NCBI GenBank assembly: GCA_949372755.1 | Contig: CASIBO010000006.1 | Coordinates: 304,781 to 368,780 of the forward strand | Source: UBA9926 sp018645765 | GTDB taxonomy: Bacteria; Pseudomonadota; Gammaproteobacteria; Pseudomonadales; Azotimanducaceae | Reading direction: 5' to 3' | Length of the DNA stretch: 64,000 bases | Part shown: piece by piece, positions 43,284-50,515 of the stretch | How the letters are laid out: each line of letters begins with the position of its first letter | Position numbering within the stretch: position 1 is the stretch's first letter | The notes under the pieces: generated by a model | Databases searched by the model: none | What the model was told of the DNA's origin: nothing | Seen by the model: only the letters and a program-made list of their open reading frames with translations | Position numbers and translations under genes: made by a program

Positions 43284-44816
43284 GGGCTTGATGGAGGGAT
43301 TTCGTTTCACTATATCGATCTTCGGCGCGCGCTTGATGCTTCTGGATAGGCCTAGGGCTGCCCGGTTTAAACGTGTTGTTTCACTGCCTTCAATGTCTTT
43401 GTCTTTAAATTCATCATGGGTATCGTTGCTGCCTGAGTCAGTAATTGACTCAAGATAATTTACAAGCGCTATGTTGACGGCGCTCGACCGGCTGTCTAGA
43501 TGATGACTGATGCTATCGATTGCATTCACCATATAGTCATCATAGTAGGTGCCTATGGCGACAGGTTGGGAAGACTGTCTGATGATGGCCACCTGTCGGT
43601 TCAAGTCTAGACTGATCCATTGCCCATTGACGCCCAGTGCATTGATGCTTTCTTTACCTGGTGTCTGTCGAACCCACCAATGTGCACGATAACTCCAATG
43701 GCCATCGGCAAACGCGCCCTGGGCATCGATGCTTTTCGAAAATTGTGCCTTGCTGGCGCCAGCTTGAATTTTTTCTAGTACTTCGACGGGGATCACTTGC
43801 TGGTTATCTACCCGACCATTGTTGAGCATCATTGCGGCGAAACGAGCTAGGTTGTTCGGGCTGGCGTTTAGCCCGCCGCCCGCAAATAAATTACCATTTT
43901 TATCAAGCAGGACATAAGTTTCACCGTCTGTTCCTAAATGAGTCCAGAGGCGATTGGCCAGGCCGTCCTCAAACGAGAGACCGGTGACGCGATTGGTCAC
44001 CCAATTCACGACGTCTGCTTTGGGCGTGTGGTACTCATACTGGGCGCCATGGTCTTGTGGTCCTTTTTCTAAAGTGACCAGATAGTCATATAAATTGCCA
44101 GGTAGTTGCTCGCCAATTTGGGGACTGAACAAGCCCAACACGCGGCCGTACCGTTGAATATCCGATCCAGGGTCATGGTAGTCTTCCGAGAAGGCCATGG
44201 CGTTCGTCATATTCAAAAGTTGGCCCACGGTGGCCCCATCGAAGGCGCCGGATTCAGTCAATTCAGGCACCCACCGAGTCACTAGATCTCCCTCGCTGAG
44301 CAATCCATCGGAATTCGCAAGCAACGCCAGCAGACCCGCGAATGATTTTGTTACCGACATCATCTGGTGAGGCGTGTCGGCAGTCATACCGTTCAAGTAT
44401 CGCTCGTAGATCACCTTTCCTGCGTGTAAAACGACAAACGCATCTGTATACGTTTCAAGAATAAAGGTTTCTAGGTTGGTCTCGCTGCCGTCCTCTCGCT
44501 TTACTCGCAATTCAGCGATGTCCGAGTCGATTTCGCGATCAAGATGGATGGGTCGTGCCGCTGCGCGCACAGGCGCCGACGGATACATTCGCCGCATGTT
44601 CTGGTAAGACCATCGATTGTAAGGCACGCCAAAGATCGCATTAGATGAGTCGACACGCATATCGGGCGGTGGCGGGAAGCCTTGCATAAGGCCAAGAGCG
44701 TCAGCCGTTTCGTATTCCGTCGCTTGGATACGTGTGACAACGGAGTCAGCGCTTTGGACTGGTGGAACGATTAGAAGGGTTGACGCTACAAGCATGAGTG
44801 AGCTGGCAGTTTTCAT
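43275..44816 (-). CDS. Exported beta-lactamase-fold hydrolase, NylB/6-aminohexanoate-dimer-hydrolase-like
   Basis: A 513-residue exported serine hydrolase. I start at 44816, where a signal peptide (LMLVASTLLIVPPVQSADS) begins; a longer frame from 44915 would place 33 hydrophilic residues before it. The nucleophile motif MMSVTKSF gives Ser154 and Lys157, as in NylB-type hydrolases. WSYRAHWWVRQTPGKE and ALGVNGQWI are family segments. It would cleave amides or esters outside the cytoplasm. The C-terminal 80 residues are low in similarity to the fold, and the last few codons read into repeat B3, whose sequence supplies the stop. Confidence 0.85.
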   Translation of the reverse strand: MKTASSLMLVASTLLIVPPVQSADSVVTRIQATEYETADALGLMQGFPPPPDMRVDSSNAIFGVPYNRWSYQNMRRMYPSAPVRAAARPIHLDREIDSDIAELRVKREDGSETNLETFILETYTDAFVVLHAGKVIYERYLNGMTADTPHQMMSVTKSFAGLLALLANSDGLLSEGDLVTRWVPELTESGAFDGATVGQLLNMTNAMAFSEDYHDPGSDIQRYGRVLGLFSPQIGEQLPGNLYDYLVTLEKGPQDHGAQYEYHTPKADVVNWVTNRVTGLSFEDGLANRLWTHLGTDGETYVLLDKNGNLFAGGGLNASPNNLARFAAMMLNNGRVDNQQVIPVEVLEKIQAGASKAQFSKSIDAQGAFADGHWSYRAHWWVRQTPGKESINALGVNGQWISLDLNRQVAIIRQSSQPVAIGTYYDDYMVNAIDSISHHLDSRSSAVNIALVNYLESITDSGSNDTHDEFKDKDIEGSETTRLNRAALGLSRSIKRAPKIDIVKRNPSIKPTH

Positions 44817-44932
44817 GACCGTTTTATCATATAGTTTGAGTTTTGAGTCTAACGCGATAGGTTGGACTTTGCATTCGATTGTCGATAACTGCATGGGGTA
44901 ATCGGGGTCGAACATGAGCGCGAGACGCCCAG

Positions 44933-45070
44933 ATTAGTAATACAGATCCAATACTAGGAGTCCCGTCTGGAGAAGCCGGAGGGCCCTGGGGGTGGCTCCT
45001 TGATTAAAGCCATCTCAGAAATTTGGAGGCAGGGCAAAAGGGGCTCTCATGACCCTGGATGCAAAAGCGT
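44933..45070 (+). repeat. Repeat A2
   Basis: The first 32 bases (44933-44964) are nearly identical to repeat A1 at the right edge of the window (one substitution and one extra base). From about 44991 the DNA aligns with A3 (GGTGGCTCCT, then AATTTGGAG against AATTTAGAG). No continuous frame remains. It sits between the hydrolase and SDR genes. Confidence 0.65.
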
Positions 45071-45071
45071 A

Positions 45072-45830
45072 CTAGAGGTCGCGTCGCCTGCGTGTCAGGG
45101 CTCTCCAAGCGGTGTTGGCGGCCCTTGAACCCAAGAAAGGGCGCGTCAACCGATAAATACGGCCGGGAACAATGGTTTCTCGTCCAGCAAGAGAGGCCTT
45201 TTCAGTTTCCCTCACAACCTGTTCTGGGCTGAGCCACATCCAGTCGGGCACTTGTCTGCTTAAGTGACTAAGTCCTGCTCGTTCATGGATGTTGGTCCTA
45301 ACGTAACCGGGTAGACTGACTGTGACAGAGACCCCGTGCGGTTTGAGCTCGTTGTGGATCGAGCGACCAAAGGCGGTGACACCGGTCTTTGCACTCGCGT
45401 AAATCGAGGAGTTGGGCATCGGTGTCTCGGCTGCGATGCTTGAGATAATAATGATGCGGCCGTGGCCACGAAATTTCATGATGGGGGCTGCCCACTGCAC
45501 GAGATCGATGACCCCACCGCACAGTAAATACTGCAATTTGGCGGATTCACTTTGACTGAGTGTGCCGACCGATCCCGCCTTGGTAATGCCCGCATTAGCG
45601 ATGATGAGATCCGGTACCGGCGTGGCGCTGATCAGTTGCTGGATACCGTCAGGGGATGCCAGGTCGACGGGGTAGCAGTGCGCTGGACCGTCCAGTTCAG
45701 CCGCGGTGTTCATCAGGCGATTCTCTGACTGGGCAGCGAGATCTAGGCGCCAACCCAGACCTGTGAGGTAATGGGCATAAGCGCGGCCAATGCCAGATGA
45801 GCCGCCGGTAATGAGTGCGCGTTGTTGCAT
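45072..45830 (-). CDS. Short-chain dehydrogenase/reductase
   Basis: A 252-residue classical SDR. The cofactor motif is GGSSGIGRAYA, then IIANAGI, the catalytic Ser in ISSIAAETP and Tyr-Lys in YASAKTG. The residues after beta-2 (LAAQSENRL) lack the acidic residue of NAD enzymes, so NADP(H) is more likely. The C-terminal 60 residues carry PGRIYRLTRPFLG, similar to DltE/YqjQ-like reductases of unknown substrate. It stands alone on the minus strand. Confidence 0.92.
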   Translation of the reverse strand: MQQRALITGGSSGIGRAYAHYLTGLGWRLDLAAQSENRLMNTAAELDGPAHCYPVDLASPDGIQQLISATPVPDLIIANAGITKAGSVGTLSQSESAKLQYLLCGGVIDLVQWAAPIMKFRGHGRIIIISSIAAETPMPNSSIYASAKTGVTAFGRSIHNELKPHGVSVTVSLPGYVRTNIHERAGLSHLSRQVPDWMWLSPEQVVRETEKASLAGRETIVPGRIYRLTRPFLGSRAANTAWRALTRRRRDL

Positions 45831-46079
45831 TGGGTGAGTATAGAGTCTTTTTAGTTGGCTTTCGCCGGCAAAGGCTGTGGGACTGTATCTGGCGAAGGAG
45901 ATCGGCGAGTAGGTACGCTAGGGGGCAGGACCAAGTGCCAGGACCAACTGACACCATTCGTCAGACTTTTCTCGCACACGATTAAAGTACGTTTGTACAT
46001 CATCCGTCGGGATACATGCCGCTAATTCGAAGATACTACGGCTTCCTCGATTCTGCCCCGCAGACCTAGCCTCTTAGAA

Positions 46080-46940
46080 CTATCTGCGAACCATAACCTT
46101 GGAATCTGCATTTAGATCACCGTTTGGATCAACCAGATGCCCCGCAGGAAAAGCCACGGCGGTAGCGGGCGTGGTCGTGTCCAGGCACAGAAAGTGGTTG
46201 TTGTCGGCGTCGCCTAGTTCTGCCAATGCTGCCGGATTCACCTCGGACCGAGAGCCATCCGCAGCCGTGAGGCTTACCTTATATAACGTCCTCTGTGCCT
46301 CGCCCAACTCATCTCTGTTGGGCAGTCTCACGCCACCTGTCCAGGTCACCCGCACCACCTGTTTGGTGGCGGTGGGGCAAGACGTTCCCCGACCCGACAG
46401 CGACCAGATATCCTTTGGCACCGCCGCAGCCAAAATAATCTCAGGGCCGGCGTCGAGAGGAATAACCGAGACTTGGGTACCACGAAAGTTCACCTGGGCG
46501 CTGTCGGTGGCGTCTGAGAGTACATCATCTACGATCAACACCTTAACTGGCGGATCATCATCGGCATTACCGAATTCACCAATCAGCAAAACCGTCCGAT
46601 TTTCATCCATGTCGCCTGCCGGGCGCAGGGTGACACACATAGGCGTGTTGGCGGCTCCGGACTGCCTGATCACACGGAAGTCTTCAGCTTGCAATGAATC
46701 TGGGTTAACGGTGTGGCTCAAAACCACCGGCATACCGTCCTCACCCCACGCGCCTAAACACAGGCGATTAGCGCCAAAGGGCAGATTGTTGTCTAACCCA
46801 AAGAAAGCCGAAAGCGGACGCGCTGATTGCTCCGCTGCTAGCTGCTGAGCACCTTCTGCAACAACGACGGATGCATGAGCCAAACCAAACAAGACAGCCG
46901 CAACACACAAACTACTCTTTTTCATAAATTCCATACTCAT
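46080..46940 (-). CDS. Secreted protein of unknown function
   Basis: A 286-residue exported protein. The signal peptide (MKKSSLCVAAVLFGLAHAS, cleaved near VVVAEG) may begin at residue 6 (46925). The mature part has a repeated beta-rich pattern, five cysteines (RLCLGAWG, PMCVTL, SCPTATK, HFLCLD) and ends DPNGDLNADSKVMVRR, which resembles a calcium-binding turn. The name of a family escapes me. It is monocistronic, with a 250-base gap before the SDR. Confidence 0.75.
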   Translation of the reverse strand: MSMEFMKKSSLCVAAVLFGLAHASVVVAEGAQQLAAEQSARPLSAFFGLDNNLPFGANRLCLGAWGEDGMPVVLSHTVNPDSLQAEDFRVIRQSGAANTPMCVTLRPAGDMDENRTVLLIGEFGNADDDPPVKVLIVDDVLSDATDSAQVNFRGTQVSVIPLDAGPEIILAAAVPKDIWSLSGRGTSCPTATKQVVRVTWTGGVRLPNRDELGEAQRTLYKVSLTAADGSRSEVNPAALAELGDADNNHFLCLDTTTPATAVAFPAGHLVDPNGDLNADSKVMVRR

Positions 46941-47253
46941 ACTTTGTTTTGATTCATGTTTTGGCCAAAAGGCACTATATCTTCAAGACTGAGCCTCCAC
47001 AACGGCGACTAACGAGGGAGCGTCTAGCCTATAAGGTCCGCGTGTCTCAAGCACCCGCGGGGAAGGCACATCATCTGACGTTAGTTGCGTTATGTCTGTA
47101 AGCCTAAGCTGAAGGCTTTGTGGGATATGGCTTACAAGAACGAAGTCGTTTACCTTGCTTCAGCGACGGTTTAAGGTTTATTCATCTCAACTTGATAAGT
47201 TCGTGGAATAGACTAAAGTCAAACTCACGGTTATTCGCTAAAGGGGAAGGCCA
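46941..47253. other. Intergenic promoter region
   Basis: About 310 bases between the divergent secreted-unknown gene and the small membrane protein gene. It should hold both promoters. No repeat or hairpin stands out. Confidence 0.4.
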
Positions 47254-47430
47254 ATGGAAGTTAACTCGATCCAAAACTATGTTGACGGTGACCACAAGAT
47301 TGGTTTTGACAGATATTTGATCCTGCAGTTGAAGCTTGATGGCTGGATCGCGTCAAAATTTGGAATAACTGCGATGGCGCCTGCAGGATTTATTATCGGA
47401 TTTGCTGTGGCGTACTTTGTCTACTCATAA
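47254..47430 (+). CDS. 58-residue small membrane protein
   Basis: The ATG at 47254 is preceded by AAGGGGAAGGCCA, one of the strongest ribosome sites in the window. The frame encodes 58 residues: a hydrophilic N-terminus (MEVNSIQNYVDGDHKIGFD), then LQLKLDGWIASKFG and a C-terminal hydrophobic helix (MAPAGFIIGFAVAYFVY) ending in TAA at 47428. The layout is that of a single-pass small membrane protein with a cytoplasmic or peripheral N-terminus. I know no family. Confidence 0.6.
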   Translation: MEVNSIQNYVDGDHKIGFDRYLILQLKLDGWIASKFGITAMAPAGFIIGFAVAYFVYS

Positions 47431-47707
47431 GTATTTACGCTTATGCGGGTAAGGATCCTTTTCAGAAATTTGTAGCCTATTTAAGGCCTAGTTCGTGCAC
47501 CGACTAATAACGTAAATAAGGCAGATTGGCGCTAAAGCAATGTCATGTTAGCTGCATCTTTCCTAAAATACCGCCCAATGCATCTGCTCAGATACACCTA
47601 ATACTCAGACAGATGTTTATCCGCCCCGCTATCCAAGACAACTCCGACTCGCACGAGAACATAAAGTACGGGTATAGAGCGGTCCATGTATCCACTGCAT
47701 GTCTTAA

Positions 47708-47941
47708 GCACTTGCGGGCTACTGCATCATTATCCATTGTGGCAAATCAACTGGTCCTAAAACCCAACAAGGCCGAAACCTGTGCGGTGCTGCAAAGACG
47801 TTACACGGACGTGAGACACGCGCTATCCGTGCGAAACGCCAACAGGCACTGGCTGAATTGAAGCTACTTGAGCGTACGGGCAGGGGGGGTGGCTTCACCA
47901 TAGACAGACAACTTAGCCATCTTATCTCTATCGGTTTCTAG
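47708..47941 (+). pseudogene. Remnant of an STGPKT-motif protein
   Basis: This frame reads IIIHCGKSTGPKTQQGRNLC and GAAKTLHGRETRAIRAKRQQ, then ALAELKLLERTG. This is the characteristic HGGxSTGPKTxEGRxR plus HGRETR pattern of small DNA-associated proteins often found near mobile or phage genes. The N-terminal Cys/His part is cut off by a stop at 47705, and the usual HGG is degraded to HCG. It is a decayed gene. Confidence 0.55.
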
Positions 47942-47990
47942 GCAGCGTTCTTTGCGCTTGTCAGGGCTAATGGGTGGGCGTGGCGGCCTG
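47870..47990 (-). pseudogene. Remnant B5 of a decayed small-protein family
   Basis: The minus strand reads PPISPDKRKERCLETDRDKM and AKLSVYGEATPPARTLK before a stop. It matches the N-terminal half of family B in a single frame and shows how the ancestral N-terminus joins MAKLYAYGEAKPSAR of copy B3. Its 3' part overlaps the STGPKT remnant on the other strand. Confidence 0.6.
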
Positions 47991-48410
47991 TTGATCTTCC
48001 TTGATTGCTAATCCCTGCCTCAATTACGGATGACGCCAGCACTCGTAGTCCTCATTTTCAAGCCGATGATGCTCACGAATTGAGCGTAGTTTTTTTACTA
48101 CCGTCTCTGTGTTCGCGCGGTCATAAGGGTCATGAATGATCTGAACAATAGGTCGACCGCGGCAATGATTATCAAGCTCTGTTGGCGGGGAAAAAGGGAG
48201 CGGCGGTCGATACGGTAGTCTCAAGATCAGACTTACTGTTCGAAGTCTTCGTTGTCGCAGAGCGTTGGCGGTCTCATCTACAGGCTGATCACTTCGTCGA
48301 GTTGGGTTGGATGGGTTCTTAGAATGGAATTTATGCGGCGAGTAATGTGGTTTCTTGCATCCTTTTATTTGATTTTTGATTCCAGTTCGAACAACAGGTT
48401 TTAATAGAAA

Positions 48411-48478
48411 TAAAATTTATACATTAGTCAAATTTATCGATTACTTAAATTTAATTGATAAACAAATTTATTTAATAG
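48411..48478 (+). promoter_or_regulatory. Array 1: four tandem 17-bp AAATTT repeats upstream of the pilin promoter
   Basis: Four head-to-tail 17-bp units begin at 48411, 48428, 48445 and 48462. The AAATTT cores fall at 48413, 48430, 48447 and 48464, exactly 17 bases apart. The consensus is TNAAATTTATNNATTAG. The array ends nine bases before a -35 element, the usual place for activator sites. A matching array lies at 58625-58692. Each unit probably binds one protomer or dimer of a regulator; which one is unknown, the TetR protein at 58712 being one candidate. Confidence 0.8.
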
Positions 48479-48487
48479 TAAAAACTG

Positions 48488-48516
48488 TTGACTTTGTGGG
48501 AACGCGTCGCTACTAT
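48488..48516 (+). promoter_or_regulatory. Sigma-70-type promoter of the pilus operon
   Basis: TTGACT (48488-48493), a 17-base spacer, and TACTAT (48511-48516). The -35 matches at five of six positions, the -10 at four of six. A weak -10 fits a promoter that needs an activator bound at the adjacent repeat array. The pilin ATG is 91 bases further on. Confidence 0.6.
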
Positions 48517-48606
48517 TTTTTTCGCTTCGTCTTAGCCCTGACTGGTTAGATGAAGAAGTAACTATTCGTTCCAGAAAACTGCATTTTAAAATGAAAGGTA
48601 AATTTT

Positions 48607-49146
48607 ATGAAAATGAAACTTAATCAAAGCAAACTTAAACTTGCATTGGTATCGGCAATCGTCGCCGGATCCATGGGGCTTAGCGCCACTAGCTACGCTG
48701 CCACGGCAACGGGCACCATGGCTGTTAGCACGTCAGTTTTGATGTCCTGCACTATTTCAGCCGGAGCGATGACTTTCGCTTCCTATGATCCGACCGCCTC
48801 GGCGGATAATGATGCTACTGCCACGATAACATCGACCTGCACTACGGGTGGAGCGGCAGTCATAACAATGAGTGAGGGTGGTAGAGCACAAGTCGGCTCG
48901 ACCGCTGCCATTCCATTGCGTGCGATGTTTAATGGGGACGAAGGTGCGCCAGAAGCTTTGCTTTACCATTTGTATAGTGACAGCGCCGGCGGAACTGTAT
49001 GGGGAAATACCGCTGAAACAGGTAAAGCGATCACTGCAGACGGCACAGCGCAGGCTTTTACAGCCCATGGCCGGATTCCTAAGAACCAAACAGGGATTAC
49101 CGCCGGGACTTTCAATGACAGCGTCGCGGTGACTCTCAGTTACTGA
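48607..49146 (+). CDS. Csu-type major pilin (spore coat U domain)
   Basis: A 179-residue secreted subunit. A signal peptide (about 1-31, ending TSYAA) precedes a spore coat protein U / CsuA/B-like Ig-fold domain: VSTSVLMSCTISAGAMTFAS near the start with paired cysteines, GRIPKNQTGITAGTFNDSV and VTLSY at the C-terminus. The N-terminal strand with alternating hydrophobic residues serves donor-strand exchange. It is the first gene of the pilus operon, just before a terminator, so it should be made in excess as the major rod subunit. An AAAGG lies 8-9 bases before the ATG. Confidence 0.92.
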   Translation: MKMKLNQSKLKLALVSAIVAGSMGLSATSYAATATGTMAVSTSVLMSCTISAGAMTFASYDPTASADNDATATITSTCTTGGAAVITMSEGGRAQVGSTAAIPLRAMFNGDEGAPEALLYHLYSDSAGGTVWGNTAETGKAITADGTAQAFTAHGRIPKNQTGITAGTFNDSVAVTLSY

Positions 49147-49165
49147 TGCTAGTACCAGTGCGAAA

Positions 49166-49192
49166 ACAGGCCGCTTGCGGCCTGTTCTTTTT
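49166..49192 (+). terminator. Intra-operon terminator after the first pilin
   Basis: ACAGGCCG (49166-49173), loop CTTG, CGGCCTGT (49178-49185), then TCTTTTT. A perfect GC-rich stem with a T-run 20 bases after the major pilin stop. It would let only part of transcription pass into the assembly genes and so set subunit ratio. Confidence 0.85.
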
Positions 49193-49220
49193 GACTTTGC
49201 GTATTAGTTGGGGCAAAAGT

Positions 49221-49775
49221 GTGCAAGCGACCAGAAACCAAAAGCTGCTTAAAATATTGGGGTTATCGCCTGTGCTGCTATACGCCGCGGGCCTTAGCCT
49301 GCCCGTCTATGCGGCCACATCAGCTTCAGATATGGCTGTGACAGCCAATGTTAACGCGTCCTGCACGATGAGCGTAACAAGCTTAATCTTTGGTATCTAT
49401 GATCCTATTGTAGCCAACGCAACGCAAGATCTTACGGCTTCTGCCACGGTATCAACGACCTGCACTTTAGGTGCAATTGCGAGTGTTAAAATGGGTAATG
49501 GGCTCCACGCAACTAGTAGCGCTGGTAGGAGTCGCGTGGCTTTTTCACGGGACTATAGTCGCCACATGTCAAATGTAGGAAGTGATAGTAAGCTGAAGTA
49601 CGAGCTTTATACGAACGAGGGCCATACAGATGTATGGACTCAATTAGGAGGTCGAAGCGTTGTTGGTACTGGTACCTCTGATGATTTGACTGTTTATGGT
49701 AAAGTTTTTCAAAATCAGCAAGTTGCTGCGGCGGGAAGCTACAATGATACCGTCACTGTAACGGTGCTTTTCTAA
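49221..49775 (+). CDS. Csu-type minor pilin (spore coat U domain)
   Basis: A 184-residue secreted subunit from the GTG at 49221, with GGGG seven bases upstream. A longer frame from an ATG at 49146 is open, but it runs through the terminator hairpin and adds residues ahead of the signal peptide (ILGLSPVLLYAAGLSLPVYA). The mature part has NVNASCTMSVTSLIFGIYD and ends VAAAGSYNDTVTVTVLF, the spore coat U pattern. The middle part (about 100-135) is longer and more basic than in the major pilin. Its stop overlaps the chaperone start (TAATG). Confidence 0.85.
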   Translation: MQATRNQKLLKILGLSPVLLYAAGLSLPVYAATSASDMAVTANVNASCTMSVTSLIFGIYDPIVANATQDLTASATVSTTCTLGAIASVKMGNGLHATSSAGRSRVAFSRDYSRHMSNVGSDSKLKYELYTNEGHTDVWTQLGGRSVVGTGTSDDLTVYGKVFQNQQVAAAGSYNDTVTVTVLF

Positions 49776-50515
49776 TGCTCGCGCGTGCAATAATCAAAGC
49801 AGCTTTCGGCATCATTCTTTTCGTAACGGGATCAAGTGCCGCAATTGCCGCCTCTTTTGGGGTGAGCCCCGTGCGAGTGACGCTATCCGAGAGCCAGTCG
49901 ATGGGCGCACTCACCGTGCGCAACGACGGCACCGAGCCGGCGTCGCTGCAAATGGAGATGCTGAACTGGTCACAAGCGCAGGGCCAGGATGTTTTGACGC
50001 CCACTCGCGAGCTGCTGGCCAACCCGCCTATTTTTACCGTGCCAGCGGGTGGTTCGCAGTTGGTCCGAGTCGGACTTCGGCGAGCGCCGGATGGGCAGCG
50101 CGAGCTTACCTATCGCATTGTCCTCCAGGAATTGCCGCCCCCCCCAAATCCCGATTTTATGGGTACACGAATGTTGATGCGCATCAGCCTTCCAGTGTTT
50201 GTTTTACCCAAGGTCGACGCTAAACCCGCGCTGCTGTGGCAGGCGACTCGCACCCCGCAAGGTGCCCTCAAGATTAGCCTGACCAACAACGGTAATGCCC
50301 ATATCCAAATCGCCAACTTCAAGCTGTCATTGCCCGGTAGCGTGCAACCTTGGGTGACCAAAGAATCTGCTGAGTATGTGCTGCCCGGTCAGAGTCGCGA
50401 CTGGAACCTGCCAGCTGACTCGGAATACCCAGTCCCACCACCAGGGACTGCCTTACAGCTTTTTGCTCAGACGGATGCCGGTGACATTGAGGCTGCAGTC
50501 ATGATTGCACCTTGA
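49775..50515 (+). CDS. Csu-type fimbrial chaperone
   Basis: A 246-residue periplasmic PapD-like chaperone. The signal peptide ends SSAAIAA. The first Ig domain begins SFGVSPVRVTLSESQSMGAL and includes the G1-strand region and PAGGSQLVRVGLRR; the conserved Arg and Lys of the subunit-binding cleft are plausible but not proven here. ELTYRIVLQELPP is the F1-G1 joint. It follows the minor pilin with a 1-base overlap and precedes the usher. It would fold pilins and cap them before assembly. Confidence 0.93.
   Translation: MLARAIIKAAFGIILFVTGSSAAIAASFGVSPVRVTLSESQSMGALTVRNDGTEPASLQMEMLNWSQAQGQDVLTPTRELLANPPIFTVPAGGSQLVRVGLRRAPDGQRELTYRIVLQELPPPPNPDFMGTRMLMRISLPVFVLPKVDAKPALLWQATRTPQGALKISLTNNGNAHIQIANFKLSLPGSVQPWVTKESAEYVLPGQSRDWNLPADSEYPVPPPGTALQLFAQTDAGDIEAAVMIAP

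Larger units (their letters stand above)
47431..48410. other. Region of gene remnants upstream of the pilus operon
   Basis: About 980 bases without an intact gene. It holds a remnant of an HGGxSTGPKT-type protein on the plus strand (47708-47941) and repeat copy B5 on the minus strand (47870-47990). A minus-strand frame at 48024-48224 ending HHRLENEDYECWRHP is protein-like but has no start signal or family. Confidence 0.5.

Noticed and set aside
48024..48224. Minus-strand frame of 66 codons ending ENEDYECWRHP
   Set aside because: It reads like protein in its second half but has no start signal, family or conserved neighbour; noted within the remnant region only.
48411..48478. CRISPR or replication iterons as an explanation of the 17-bp arrays
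   Set aside because: There are no spacers between units, no cas genes and no replication gene nearby; both arrays sit at promoters, which favours operators.
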